DNA of 43,541 nucleotides from Kiritimatiellota bacterium (GCA_014381785.1 JACNKZ010000053.1:1-43541); one strand, 5' to 3'. Positions 6,694 through 15,244 are shown, counted from the stretch's first letter. Made by a program: numbers and translations. The notes: generated by a model not told the origin, from the sequence alone.

Positions 6694-6708
6694 TTCCAAC
6701 CATTGGAA
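6694..6708 (+). repeat. 15-bp palindrome copy 2 bp before a start codon
   Basis: TTCCAACCATTGGAA, exact consensus, NCM orientation on plus, ending 2 bp before the ATG of the large secreted protein. Its GGAA is the only Shine-Dalgarno-like sequence there, so the element would overlap the ribosome-binding region. Confidence 0.9.
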
Positions 6709-6710
6709 AC

Positions 6711-9700
6711 ATGAACAAATTTCTGACAGCCTGCCTGATCGCCTGCGCCCTCTGCGGTGCGGCATCCGCTACGACCATTCTTTCAGAAGGATTTGAAACC
6801 TTTCTATTATCTGGGTGGATAAATACCTCTGTAGATCAATATGCTTCATATTCACACACTGGTAGCTACAGTGCTCGATTCAACGCCGTAGACGACTCAC
6901 TGGTCACCCCCCCGCTGACCAATGCCCAAACACTGACATTCTGGACCTATACAACATCTGACTCGCCAACATTCAATGTTGAGACCTCTGCCAGCGCATC
7001 CGGACCATGGACTACTGCAACTGGCAGCCCGTTCTCAAATACCAGCGGTCTGTGGACCGAACGAAGCATTAACCTCGCTTCTTCCGGAACCCTTTACATC
7101 CGATTCTCAAAAAGCGGTTCCGGTTATGTGTATATCGATGACGTTTTGGTTGAAGATGGCGGAACCCCCGCCAACAGCGCACCGGTTCTGGCGGCAATCG
7201 GCAATCAGTCGATACCTGTCGGCAACGCACTCAACTTCACGGTCAGCGCTGCCGATACGGATAATGACGACATCATTCTTTCCGTCAGCAACCTGCCGCC
7301 CGGGGCGGTCTTCAACACCGTCACCAATGCCGGAACCGTTTCCAATACCTTCAGCTGGGCCAGCGCCTCGCCGATCGGTGTGTACACCTCCACCTTCTAT
7401 GCCGCCGACAACAACACCAACGATTCTGAAACCATCACGATCACGGTTACCAACCTGCCATCATCGCCGCCGCTGACCAGCACCCCATGGAACGTATTCT
7501 ATAACCTTCCCTACCAATCCAACTCCGGCAGTGACTATCCCGGCCAATTTGTGATTCGCGATGTGCTGACGGACCGGATTGATGCGCTACAAAACGGCGA
7601 CTCCGCCATTCTGTCCACCTTCACCTTTTCGGCCGAGTACGGTGCCGGAACCATTATGAACGCCATGAGCGATGCGCTTGATCGCGGCGCGCTGATTAGC
7701 TTTGTCGCCGATGGCGATATCAGCCTCGGAACCGTTTACGGCGGAACGAACTCGCTGCTCGACCTGTCGACCCGCACCGTCAATCCGCTGATGCTTTCGG
7801 TCGACGGATCGACCAGCGGCATCATGCACGACAAACTCGGACTGTTCGATTACGGCGGAAGCAACCAGTGGGTGTTCATCGCTTCGTGGAACTTTACACT
7901 GGCAGCCAGTGCCGACCAGTGGAACATCGCCCTGGAAGCGCGCAGCCCGTCGCTCTACAGTATCTACATAAGTGAGGCCGCCGAGCTGCTCGCCGGCCGC
8001 TTCCACGATGATCCGGCCAAGTCGCACGCCCACGACGGTTCGACGTTCTCGCTCGACGGATCATGGGGAACCAACTTCGTTCGTTTCGCCCCCTACCCGG
8101 ACGACACGCCGGGCGGTAACAATGCCGAAACCGACATCATCAACCTGATTGATCAGGCGCAAAGCAACATCGTCTTCGCGCTCAATAAATTCAACCGCCC
8201 GCTCATCCGTGACGCGCTGATTTCCGCCGCCAACCGCGGAGCCGACATCAAGGGGGTTATGCCGCGCAGCGACACCGATCCCGGCGGCGTCTCCGACGAT
8301 GTGTATAACGCGCTGACCAACTACGTTGAATTTCTACCCGCCTACGCAGAGGCGGATTATTCCGTCCTCGACGGCGGCGAATCCGACTTGATCCATGCCA
8401 AATATATGGTGATCGATCCGCAGAGCACCAACGCCGTCGTCATTCATGGCTCGGCCAACTGGACCGCTGAAGCTCTCGTGAACGACAACGACAATGACGA
8501 AAACACCGTCATCCTCCGTCACAACGGGATCGCCGAAGCATTCTACGACCACTTCCAGCGCATCACCGGAACCGGCGCCTACAGTGAAGGCAACTCCACA
8601 ATCGTCTCGTGGGACTTTGCGGACGGAGATCAGATTGCCGACGGCGGCATCGCCGCCAATGCCGCACAAACGGTCATACGCGTTCCGGCTCCGTCCAGCT
8701 ACACCTACACAGCGGACGCGCTCTCCTGCAACGGATGGAGCAGCGGCAGCGGAACCACATACTGGGAAACATCCTTCAATACAACCAACCACATCGACAT
8801 CAAAGTCTCCTCCAGGCAGCTGGCCAGCTCCACCGGCCCGGCCGACTTCAAGCTGCAGTATAAAATCGGTGCCGACGGAACTTATGCTGACGTGCCGTAC
8901 AGCGACGTGCACGTGCCTGACGGCGGCAACGGGTTGCTGACCCGTGTTCTGCTGCCAGAGGGATGTGAGAACCAACCCGCTGTTTTCCTGCACTGGATCA
9001 TGACCTCCGATATCGCAGCCAACGGCGGCAGCATCGGCTCCAGCGGCGCGGGCCGCATTGATGACATCATCATTACCGGAACCGCCTACAATCAGCCGCC
9101 GGCGCTCGATCCAATTGGCAACCGAACCGTCTTTGTGGGAGAAGCCCTGCAGTTCACCGTCACCGCCGCCGACCCGGTCGATGGCGATCTGTTCATCTTG
9201 AGCGCAACCAACCTGCCGACCGGAGCGGTATTCACCAACGACACCTTCACCTGGGACATCGCCGCGCCGATTGGCGTGTATGATGTCACCTTTACAGCAA
9301 CCGATACGAACGGGTCGGACAGCGCAACAATCGCAATAACCGTATTACAAAAACCACGACTGCTTATTTCAGAAATTGCTGACCCGTCCGAAAGTGCGGA
9401 CTTCCGATTTGTTGAGCTCTATAATGCCGGCACCAACACCGTGGATCTGGCGGACGGCAACTGGTATCTGAGCCGTCAGAACAACGGCGGCGAAAGCTGG
9501 TATGAAGTCGCGCTGACCGGGATCGTGGCCGCTGCGGAAACGTATGTAATCGCCAAGGGTCAGGACGAGTTTCTGGCCGCCTACGGATTCGCCCCCCAAC
9601 AGGAAGGCTCTGCAGCTGACGGAAACGGCAATGATGCGGTTTACATCTTTTACGGCGGCAACCACACAAACGGCATTCTGATCGATATCTACGGCGAACC

Positions 9701-11537
9701 TGACACCGACGGTATTGATACCGCATGGGATTACGAAGACAGCCGTGCCGTGCGCAATAACAACATTCAGCAGCCCAACACGACATGGACCGCTTCGGAA
9801 TGGGCCATCACCACCGGCGCGACAACCAACGATATGTCGCCCGGCGTTCACGGACCGACCCCCGAATTCCAAGGGTTGGAAAATCAATTTGTATTCCTCG
9901 GCGACAACCTCAGCCTGATCGTGACCGCCGTCAATACCGTGCGCACCGACGTGATCACCCTCTCCGCCACCGCCCTGCCCGCCGGCGCAACGTTCCCGCC
10001 CGCCACCGGCACCAACACCGCTTCGAGCACACTGAACTGGGCGATTCCGGCCGCAGGGGTCTACACCGCAACCTTCGCGGCGGAAGGAGAGGTCGACGCC
10101 ACGGTCGAATCGATCACTATCACCGTTTCCAGCACTGCAGAAATCGATGGTAAATTCTACGGGTGGAAAAGCGGCACGATTGTGAAACTGGATAACGGCC
10201 AGTTCTGGCGCAACACCGGCGGAGCCAGCTCCATCATCGACCCGCCACTGCGCAACCCGCAAGTGACCGTCACCAACGTGCTGACAACCCGCCGCATGTT
10301 CGTTGAAAACGTGGCGAGCTACACAACCGTCGAACGGATCGCCGTTACAGAGAGTTTTGTGACCAACGCCTTCAGCGGCCTGCACAACGGCAACATCTAT
10401 GAACTGGGCGACGGCACCGTCTGGGAGCAAACGACCTTCGAAAACATCAGCTCTTCTGCAGATTCGGTGACCACCTGGCGCTGGACCGAAAACTCAAAAA
10501 CGTATATGCGCTTTCTGGACCGCGACGACGTCGTCATCGGAACCTGCCAGGTTGTCGCCTCTGAGCTGCCGGACAGCGGAGCCGTCATCAGCGAAATCGA
10601 CGGGTATTTCCGTGGCTGGAAAAACGACCGGGTTTTCGCGCTGGCTAACGGGGAGTTCTGGCAACAAACCGTCTCCGACAGTTCGTCCGACACGCTCTAC
10701 CGCCCGGAGGTGACCCTAACCAACTATCTTGAAACCGGCACCTGGCGGATGTACGTCGATAGGGCAAGCGCCCCCGGCTATGTGGAAGTACAGCAGCTAA
10801 CCAATGTTACCCGTACAAAGATCGACGGCACCTTCTACGGCTTCGGCATCAGGGAATTTTTCCACCTGCAGAACGGAGAGTGGTGGCGGCAGACCTCATT
10901 CGAAACATCGGCCTCGACCCGCTCCAGCCCGGAAGTTTTGATCTGGGAAGAAAGCGGCAACTTCCAGTTCGAAATGCCGGACGAGGGCCGGACAGTCACG
11001 GCACAAAAACTAACGGTGACGGCAGAAAGCTCCGTCACCAATACGTTCAACGGCCTGCACTATGGCAACACCTACCAGCTCGCCAACGGAGAGGACTGGT
11101 TGCAGGTCAGTTTCGAAAACATCAGCTCCAATGCGGTCAATCCGGATGCAATGCTCTGGGTCGACGGCAACGACACCAACCTGCTTCTGCGCGGATCCGG
11201 TGATCAAGAAATCGGCAATTGCACTGTGGCGGATCCCACCGCCGACGGCGACGGCGACCGGATTGCCAATGCCGCGGAAATCATCGCCGGAACCGATCTG
11301 GCGGACCGTGATTCCTTCTTCCAGATCACCGAAGCTGTCATCGACGGCAGCAGACATTGCGTGCTGAGCTGGGATGCTGTTGAGGGCCGCCGCTACACCA
11401 TTCTATGGGCCGCATCGCTCGATCAGGCATTCCATCCGCAGGCAACCGTCGATGCGCCGACCAACAGCTGGACCGACACAGAGCACACAACCGACACGGA
11501 AGGCTTCTATGAAATTGAAGTCAGCCTGATCCCGTAA
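6711..11537 (+). CDS. Giant secreted protein: PLD-like nuclease/phosphodiesterase domain, Ig-like, lamin-tail and repeat modules
   Basis: 1608 residues with a signal peptide (MNKFLTACLIACALCGAASA). In order: an N-terminal jelly-roll-like domain (about 25-150); an Ig/cadherin-like module (about 155-245, IGNQSIPVGNALNFTV); a phospholipase D-like region with two HKD motifs, HDKLGLFD (H373, K375) followed by ASWN, and HAKYMVID (H562, K564) followed by GSANW; a second jelly-roll-like domain (about 630-790); a second Ig-like module (about 795-880); a lamin-tail domain (about 884-1010, LLISEIADPSESADFRFVELYN); a third Ig-like module; five ~50-residue repeats (about 1144-1500, F-Y/S-G-W/L...LxNGxxW); and a C-terminal calcium-loop-like DGDGDRIANAAEIIAGTD with a terminal beta domain. 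Two HKD motifs normally build one PLD active site. The target is unknown; extracellular nucleic acid or lipid is possible. Confidence 0.85.
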   Translation: MNKFLTACLIACALCGAASATTILSEGFETFLLSGWINTSVDQYASYSHTGSYSARFNAVDDSLVTPPLTNAQTLTFWTYTTSDSPTFNVETSASASGPWTTATGSPFSNTSGLWTERSINLASSGTLYIRFSKSGSGYVYIDDVLVEDGGTPANSAPVLAAIGNQSIPVGNALNFTVSAADTDNDDIILSVSNLPPGAVFNTVTNAGTVSNTFSWASASPIGVYTSTFYAADNNTNDSETITITVTNLPSSPPLTSTPWNVFYNLPYQSNSGSDYPGQFVIRDVLTDRIDALQNGDSAILSTFTFSAEYGAGTIMNAMSDALDRGALISFVADGDISLGTVYGGTNSLLDLSTRTVNPLMLSVDGSTSGIMHDKLGLFDYGGSNQWVFIASWNFTLAASADQWNIALEARSPSLYSIYISEAAELLAGRFHDDPAKSHAHDGSTFSLDGSWGTNFVRFAPYPDDTPGGNNAETDIINLIDQAQSNIVFALNKFNRPLIRDALISAANRGADIKGVMPRSDTDPGGVSDDVYNALTNYVEFLPAYAEADYSVLDGGESDLIHAKYMVIDPQSTNAVVIHGSANWTAEALVNDNDNDENTVILRHNGIAEAFYDHFQRITGTGAYSEGNSTIVSWDFADGDQIADGGIAANAAQTVIRVPAPSSYTYTADALSCNGWSSGSGTTYWETSFNTTNHIDIKVSSRQLASSTGPADFKLQYKIGADGTYADVPYSDVHVPDGGNGLLTRVLLPEGCENQPAVFLHWIMTSDIAANGGSIGSSGAGRIDDIIITGTAYNQPPALDPIGNRTVFVGEALQFTVTAADPVDGDLFILSATNLPTGAVFTNDTFTWDIAAPIGVYDVTFTATDTNGSDSATIAITVLQKPRLLISEIADPSESADFRFVELYNAGTNTVDLADGNWYLSRQNNGGESWYEVALTGIVAAAETYVIAKGQDEFLAAYGFAPQQEGSAADGNGNDAVYIFYGGNHTNGILIDIYGEPDTDGIDTAWDYEDSRAVRNNNIQQPNTTWTASEWAITTGATTNDMSPGVHGPTPEFQGLENQFVFLGDNLSLIVTAVNTVRTDVITLSATALPAGATFPPATGTNTASSTLNWAIPAAGVYTATFAAEGEVDATVESITITVSSTAEIDGKFYGWKSGTIVKLDNGQFWRNTGGASSIIDPPLRNPQVTVTNVLTTRRMFVENVASYTTVERIAVTESFVTNAFSGLHNGNIYELGDGTVWEQTTFENISSSADSVTTWRWTENSKTYMRFLDRDDVVIGTCQVVASELPDSGAVISEIDGYFRGWKNDRVFALANGEFWQQTVSDSSSDTLYRPEVTLTNYLETGTWRMYVDRASAPGYVEVQQLTNVTRTKIDGTFYGFGIREFFHLQNGEWWRQTSFETSASTRSSPEVLIWEESGNFQFEMPDEGRTVTAQKLTVTAESSVTNTFNGLHYGNTYQLANGEDWLQVSFENISSNAVNPDAMLWVDGNDTNLLLRGSGDQEIGNCTVADPTADGDGDRIANAAEIIAGTDLADRDSFFQITEAVIDGSRHCVLSWDAVEGRRYTILWAASLDQAFHPQATVDAPTNSWTDTEHTTDTEGFYEIEVSLIP
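9867..9881 (-). repeat. 15-bp palindrome inside the PLD-like gene
   Basis: TTCCAAGGGTTGGAA read as TTC CAA GGG TTG GAA (FQGLE), between the lamin-tail domain and the third Ig-like module. It is in the KGN orientation relative to coding, like all other coding copies. Confidence 0.9.
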
Positions 11538-11832
11538 GCAACCATTTTCCAAACCTTGGAAGGTTTCCACACTCACGCTCATATATCCTATACCTATATA
11601 GGTTCGGGAATTCCTATTTTATAAATCATTAACAGAAAGGTGTTAATGCTGATTTTAGGCCATATTTTTATGCCATTACACATGCGGGGTATTACATTGC
11701 ATTATATGTTTACAGACAACAGGTTGCGCCTTTTTAAACCCATTTTTTAAAACCTAAAAAATTTGCAATCAGGCGCTTGTGATCTACGAACTCCGGGATG
11801 CCGCACCTCGACCATACGACATTCCCCTCTCC
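11538..11832. other. Convergent spacer, AT-rich, one palindrome copy
   Basis: 295 bp between the PLD-like gene and yraN. An exact TTCCAAACCTTGGAA copy lies at 11547-11561, 10 bp after the stop codon. A small palindrome CCTATACCTATATAGG follows at 11588-11603. The rest (11610-11780) is notably AT-rich with runs of A and T; I see no gene, tRNA or convincing terminator. Confidence 0.6.
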
Positions 11833-12246
11833 TCACCACCAGATGCGGTAACCACCTTCAATCTGAAAGGCGTTTTCGATGTGGCGAATTTCCGGCGGCT
11901 CTTCAATAACTTCGATGATGTCGAACCGGATGTAGGGCGGACGCAGGTTGCGCTTCTGAAGAAAGGTCACCGCCGCTCGGGAAAGTTTGCGACGCTTATC
12001 CCGGTTCACCGCCGCGGCCGGCCGGCCCATCACTTCATTTTTGCGGGTCTTGACCTCCACAAAAACCATCGTGTCATTGCCGTGACGGGCAATCAGGTCG
12101 ATCTCATCGTGTTTGCCGCAGCGCACACGGCGACCGAGAATTTTATAGCCCGCTTTTTTCAAAAACTGTTCCGCCTGCTTTTCGCCCCGCCGCCCCGTCT
12201 TTAGATGAGGCGCTTCCTTGCTGAACCACTGGAGCAGACGTTTCAC
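11833..12246 (-). CDS. yraN: YraN/UPF0102 family putative endonuclease
   Basis: 137 residues with the family pattern in order: GRRGEKQAEQFLKKAGYKIL (19-38), RVRCGKHDEIDLIARHG (40-56), then MVFVEVKTR (60-68). D and E of DEIDLI and the E-V-K of VEVKTR form the PD-(D/E)XK nuclease-type core. The usual Gly before EID is replaced by D (KHDEID). The cellular role is unclear in the literature. It is last in the rplS-rnhB-yraN group, and its ATG overlaps the rnhB stop by 4 nt (12243-12246), so it is probably translationally coupled. This gene order is common in bacteria and supports the call. Confidence 0.9.
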   Translation of the reverse strand: MKRLLQWFSKEAPHLKTGRRGEKQAEQFLKKAGYKILGRRVRCGKHDEIDLIARHGNDTMVFVEVKTRKNEVMGRPAAAVNRDKRRKLSRAAVTFLQKRNLRPPYIRFDIIEVIEEPPEIRHIENAFQIEGGYRIWW

Positions 12247-12887
12247 AGGTTGAGCTCTCCCTGATTGAGTTCAGAGATCGGACGGAAGGTTTTGCGGTGA
12301 CAGTCCAGCGGGCCGTGCTTGTGGATGGCCTCAACATGGGCTTTGGTGCCGTAGCCTTTGTGACGGGCAAAGCCGTACTCGGGATGTTTAGCATCGAGTT
12401 CGAGCATCATGCGGTCGCGAGTGACTTTAGCGATAATCGATGCGGCGGCGATCGATAGGCTTTTGGCGTCGCCTTTGACAATATTCTGCGAGTTGCACGG
12501 CAGGCCGCGCACAGGGTTGCCGTCGACCAGCGCGAGGTCGGGCATTCGGTCGAGACCGGACAAGGCTTGGCCCATCGCTTTCCAGGTGGCCTGCAGAATA
12601 TTGATGGAGTCGATCTCTTCGGGGTCGATCACCGCGAAGGCGGTGTGAGCGAAGGGACAAGTGGTGAGCTGTTCAAAAAACGCGTCACGCTTTTTTTCGC
12701 TCAGTGCTTTGGAGTCGGTGAGCTCGGCGAATTCTTTGGCGCCCCCGTTTTCGAGCGGCTCGCGCTCGAAGGCGACGGCGGCAGCCACAACGGGTCCGGC
12801 CAGCGGACCGCGCCCGGCCTCATCCACACCGGCAATAAAAAAGAGGCCTGATTGCCAGGCCTCTTTTTCAAATGCGAGCATGTCCAT
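12243..12887 (-). CDS. rnhB: Ribonuclease HII
   Basis: 214 residues; removes ribonucleotides and RNA from RNA-DNA hybrids in the cytoplasm. Signature GVDEAGRGPLAGPVVAAAV with the first catalytic acids D22 and E23; LTDSKALSEKKR; ALVDGNP carrying the next acid; SIAAASIIAKVTRDRMM; and the C-terminal HPEYGFARHKGYGTKAH block with HRKTFRPI. The length is normal for the family. It starts 9 bp after the rplS stop; a second in-frame ATG lies 6 bp downstream (12881). It lies between rplS and yraN, the usual order. Confidence 0.95.
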   Translation of the reverse strand: MDMLAFEKEAWQSGLFFIAGVDEAGRGPLAGPVVAAAVAFEREPLENGGAKEFAELTDSKALSEKKRDAFFEQLTTCPFAHTAFAVIDPEEIDSINILQATWKAMGQALSGLDRMPDLALVDGNPVRGLPCNSQNIVKGDAKSLSIAAASIIAKVTRDRMMLELDAKHPEYGFARHKGYGTKAHVEAIHKHGPLDCHRKTFRPISELNQGELNL

Positions 12888-12896
12888 GGGACAACT

Positions 12897-13244
12897 TTAT
12901 ACGCGGCGCTCTTTGATGCGAGCTTTCTTACCGGTGAGATCACGCAGGTAGTAGAGTTTCGCGCGGCGGACTTTACCGTGGCGAACCACTTCGATCTTCT
13001 CAATGTTCGGGCTCTGCAGCGGGAACACACGCTCAACACCTTCGCCAAACGCCACGCGGCGCACAGTAATGGTTTCGGCCACGCCGTAACCGTTGCGGGC
13101 GATAACCACGCCGGTGTAATTCTGAATACGCTCTTTAGCGCCTTCTTTAATCTTCACGTGCACGCAGAGGGTGTCGCCGATCCGGAATTCCGGAACTTCT
13201 TTGGTGCACTGTTCAGCGCCGATTTTCAATACGGTAGAATTCAT
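12897..13244 (-). CDS. rplS: 50S ribosomal protein L19
   Basis: 115 residues, normal length. L19 lies at the interface of the ribosomal subunits. Recognisable blocks: [74 protein letters not shown]. The Shine-Dalgarno AAGAGAAG stands 8-9 nt before ATG 13244. It has its own good promoter at 13285-13312, separated from trmD by about 200 bp. It is co-oriented and close-packed with rnhB and yraN. Confidence 0.97.
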   Translation of the reverse strand: MNSTVLKIGAEQCTKEVPEFRIGDTLCVHVKIKEGAKERIQNYTGVVIARNGYGVAETITVRRVAFGEGVERVFPLQSPNIEKIEVVRHGKVRRAKLYYLRDLTGKKARIKERRV

Positions 13245-13284
13245 AATTCTTCTCTTTCTTCAAATTCTCAAAAGCGAGCAGTGG

Positions 13285-13312
13285 ATAGTACCTAAATGCG
13301 CCCACCGGTCAA
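13285..13312 (-). promoter_or_regulatory. Sigma-70-type promoter for rplS-rnhB-yraN
   Basis: Minus strand -35 TTGACC (13312-13307), 16-bp spacer, -10 TACTAT (13290-13285). Transcription would start about 35 bp before rplS. The remaining spacer to trmD (13313-13440) holds a half copy of the palindrome (TTTTCCAAGG at 13378-13387) and a small CCGGCAATGCCGG hairpin at about 13334-13346. Confidence 0.65.
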
Positions 13313-13440
13313 GCGATGTTTCTCGCTTTTCCACCGGCAATGCCGGAGATCAGCGCTTCGCGACGCAAGAGCTCTGTTTTCCAAGGTTAAAATATACCCT
13401 CCGTTTTTCCGGGATTGGTCACCCGCAAGCCCTGACGCAG

Positions 13441-14109
13441 TCAGTCCAGCAGATCCGGGCGGCGGGCGGCGGTGCGCTTTTCAGCCTGCTTCCTCCGCCA
13501 TTTGGCAATCAAGCCGTGATCGCCGGAAAGAAGCTCTTCGGGCACGTTCATGCCGCGAAATTCGGCGGGGCGGGTGTATTGCGGCCCCTCCAGCAGGGGC
13601 TCAGAGAACGATTCCGACTCCGTGGCGCCCTCGCCGCCCAGCACGTCAGGGATGAGCCGGACGATGGCGTCAATCACCACGGCGGCGGAAAGCACACCGT
13701 TGGTGAGCACATAATCGCCAATAGAAATCTCTTCGTCGACCAGCTGTTCACGAATCCGCTCGTCGATTCCCTCGTAGTGCCCGCAGATGAAAATCAGATG
13801 CTCTGCAGTGGAAAGCTCCTGCGCGCGGGCCTGTTTAAAGGGTGCACCCTGTGGGCACATCAGAATGACCCGGCTTTTTTCGGTGCGGATGGACTCAACC
13901 GCTTTAAACATCGGCTCGGGCTTCATCACCATGCCGGGGCCGCCGCCGAAGGGGCGATCATCGGTTTTGTTGTGCTTATCCTCAGTGAAGTCGCGCAGGT
14001 TGATGAGATTAAACTCCACATGCCCCGCCTCGGCGGCGCGCTTCATCATGCTCTGGCCGAGAAAGCCTTCGAGCATTTCGGGAAAAATTGTGATGACGTC
14101 AATCTTCAT
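13441..14109 (-). CDS. trmD: tRNA (guanine37-N1)-methyltransferase
   Basis: 222 residues, slightly short (usual ~230-255). TrmD uses SAM to methylate G37 of tRNAs and prevents frameshifting. N-terminus [45 protein letters not shown]; the knot region [24 protein letters not shown]; the linker [10 protein letters not shown]; and [16 protein letters not shown]. Differences from well-known TrmDs: the knot has TNGVL where TGGEL is usual, the Asp of the DSF motif (general base in E. coli TrmD) is Glu here (SESF), and the C-terminal domain stops soon after RRPDLLD. I judge it functional but divergent. rimM, normally just upstream, is absent; a 300-bp repeat-filled spacer lies there instead. Confidence 0.92.
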   Translation of the reverse strand: MKIDVITIFPEMLEGFLGQSMMKRAAEAGHVEFNLINLRDFTEDKHNKTDDRPFGGGPGMVMKPEPMFKAVESIRTEKSRVILMCPQGAPFKQARAQELSTAEHLIFICGHYEGIDERIREQLVDEEISIGDYVLTNGVLSAAVVIDAIVRLIPDVLGGEGATESESFSEPLLEGPQYTRPAEFRGMNVPEELLSGDHGLIAKWRRKQAEKRTAARRPDLLD

Positions 14110-14196
14110 GGCGGAAGAATGGAATATTGGAGTTTTGGAGTACAGGAGTATTGGAAAGAGAAATCAGCACTCCATCAAACAATAAAATAAAGTCTC

Positions 14197-14273
14197 CCTC
14201 GCAGAGGCGCAGAGTTCGCGGAGGACGTCATCCTAACCCACACATTCTCTGCGCGCTCTGCGCCTCCGCGAGG
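14197..14273. repeat. Imperfect inverted repeat CTCTGCGCCTC type
   Basis: CCTCGCAGAGGCGCAGAG (14197-14214) pairs with CTCTGCGCCTCCGCGAGG (14256-14273) with one mismatch and a 41-nt loop. The motif resembles dispersed intergenic repeats found in many bacteria; no function is known to me. Confidence 0.7.
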
Positions 14274-14309
14274 AATCTCCGCTCCTGAGCGTTGCGAAAA
14301 TAAGGTGCC

Positions 14310-14342
14310 AAATAAAAAAGCGCCCCGCAGAACGAGACGCTT
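14310..14342 (-). terminator. Terminator after rpsP-khpA
   Basis: Minus strand: AAGCGTCTCG (14342-14333), loop of 5, CGGGGCGCTT (14327-14318), two G-U pairs, then a T-run. It separates the rpsP-khpA transcript from trmD. Confidence 0.8.
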
Positions 14343-14409
14343 ATCTGAATTGTGAATGAATAGAGAAAATTAGTACTCCACTAATCCCTCACTCCATTAC
14401 TCCACTCTT

Positions 14410-14640
14410 CTACTCAACAACTTCGAGCATGGCACGGCGACCTTCGCGTGCGGCAATGGCTCCGAGGAGCGTGCGCATGGCACCAACGGTTTTACCGCTG
14501 CGGCCAATCACTTTGCCGACATCTTTGGCGTGGCAACGCAGTTCGTAAACAACGCTTTTTTCACCTTTGATTTCGGTAACCTTAACGTGGCGGGGATGGT
14601 CAACCAAGGCGGTGACCATCTGCTTAACGAGTTTTTTCAT
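14410..14640 (-). CDS. khpA: KhpA, KH-domain RNA-binding protein
   Basis: 76 residues, the normal size for the single KH-domain partner of KhpB/EloR. The KH GxxG loop is visible in GKVIGRSGKTVGAMRTLLGAIAA (about 42-64), preceded by the strand VVYELRCHAKD. It binds RNA and affects cell division and sRNA function in Gram-positives; its role in this phylum is unknown. It starts 2 bp after the rpsP stop, the near-universal rpsP-khpA arrangement. Confidence 0.93.
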   Translation of the reverse strand: MKKLVKQMVTALVDHPRHVKVTEIKGEKSVVYELRCHAKDVGKVIGRSGKTVGAMRTLLGAIAAREGRRAMLEVVE

Positions 14641-14642
14641 GA

Positions 14643-15161
14643 TTAGGACTCCTGTTTTTCAGGAGCTTCTTCTTCCGCAACCTCTTCAGCCTTCGCTTCA
14701 TCAGCTTCGGCGGACACGTCGGTGGCGGCTTCAGGAGCGTCCTCAGCAGGAACCTCTTCAGCAGCAGGAGCTTTTTCAGCAGCGGCTTCTTCAACCGGAG
14801 CCTCTTCAGCCGCAACCACTTCTTCAACAACGGGTTCTTCAACCTGTTCCGGAACGGCATCCATCAGAGCCTGTGTGTCGACCTTTTTGGTCTCCGGGGC
14901 AGCACCAGGTGGTACACCTTCGCCGGCGCGGGCTTTTTTGATCAGGCTTTTTGCGGTGGCGGACATCTGTGCGCCCACTCCAAGCCAGTAATCCACGCGA
15001 TCAGTTTTTACGCTGAAATTTTTCTCAGCTTTCTTCGGGTCGTACCAGCCCAGCACCTCGAGGTAGCGGCCGGTGGTTGCAAAACGCGAGTCAGCGACAA
15101 CCAGACGATAGAAAGGGTTGTTGCGGGCGCCCATGCGACGTAAACGTATTTTTGTAGCCAT
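14643..15161 (-). CDS. rpsP: 30S ribosomal protein S16 with long acidic C-terminal extension
   Basis: 172 residues. The first ~80 are standard S16: MATKIRLRRMGARNNPFYRL, VVADSRFATTGRYLEVLGWYDP, VDYWLGVGAQMSATAKSLIKKA. Family members are usually 75-100 residues; here about 80 further residues form a low-complexity tail rich in Ala, Glu, Pro and Val (from about 100 onwards, VPEQVEEPVVEEVVAAEEAP and on). The ATG at 15161 is chosen because it begins the conserved MATKIRLRR and has GGAGA 9 nt upstream; an in-frame upstream ATG (15182) lies before the Shine-Dalgarno. First gene of the cluster, with its own promoter. Confidence 0.95.
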   Translation of the reverse strand: MATKIRLRRMGARNNPFYRLVVADSRFATTGRYLEVLGWYDPKKAEKNFSVKTDRVDYWLGVGAQMSATAKSLIKKARAGEGVPPGAAPETKKVDTQALMDAVPEQVEEPVVEEVVAAEEAPVEEAAAEKAPAAEEVPAEDAPEAATDVSAEADEAKAEEVAEEEAPEKQES

Positions 15162-15186
15162 AGTAATGTATCTCCAGTCCAATATT

Positions 15187-15244
15187 GCGGGTTCTCCCGC
15201 GGAAAAAGAGCGTACTATCTATCCCATTTACCCCCCTGCATCAA
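15187..15244 (-). promoter_or_regulatory. Promoter and leader hairpin of rpsP
   Basis: Minus strand -35 TTGATG (15244-15239), 17-bp spacer, -10 TAGATA (15221-15216). Just downstream in the leader is a 5-bp hairpin GCGGG-agaa-CCCGC (15200-15187), about 25 nt before the start codon; it might contribute to translational control of S16 (inference). Confidence 0.5.

Larger units (their letters stand above)
14110..14409. other. Repeat-filled spacer where rimM would be expected
   Basis: 300 bp without a gene between khpA and trmD. Next to trmD lie short quasi-repeats of the form GGA(A/G)TATTGGA (14119-14156); similar text recurs near 33241-33280. An imperfect 18-bp inverted repeat (14197-14214 and 14256-14273, CTCTGCGCCTCCGCGAGG on the right arm, one mismatch) fills the middle. 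Next to khpA lies a terminator (14310-14342). No rimM remnant can be read in any frame. Confidence 0.7.

Noticed and set aside
5530-6765. 411-codon open frame antisense to the secretin gene
   Set aside because: Shadow of a GC-rich gene: composition-biased Gly/Phe/Val text, no family motifs, while the plus frame has a clear secretin signature.
9369-10430. 353-codon open frame antisense to the PLD-like gene
   Set aside because: Biased text without motifs; the opposing frame has lamin-tail and Ig-like modules.
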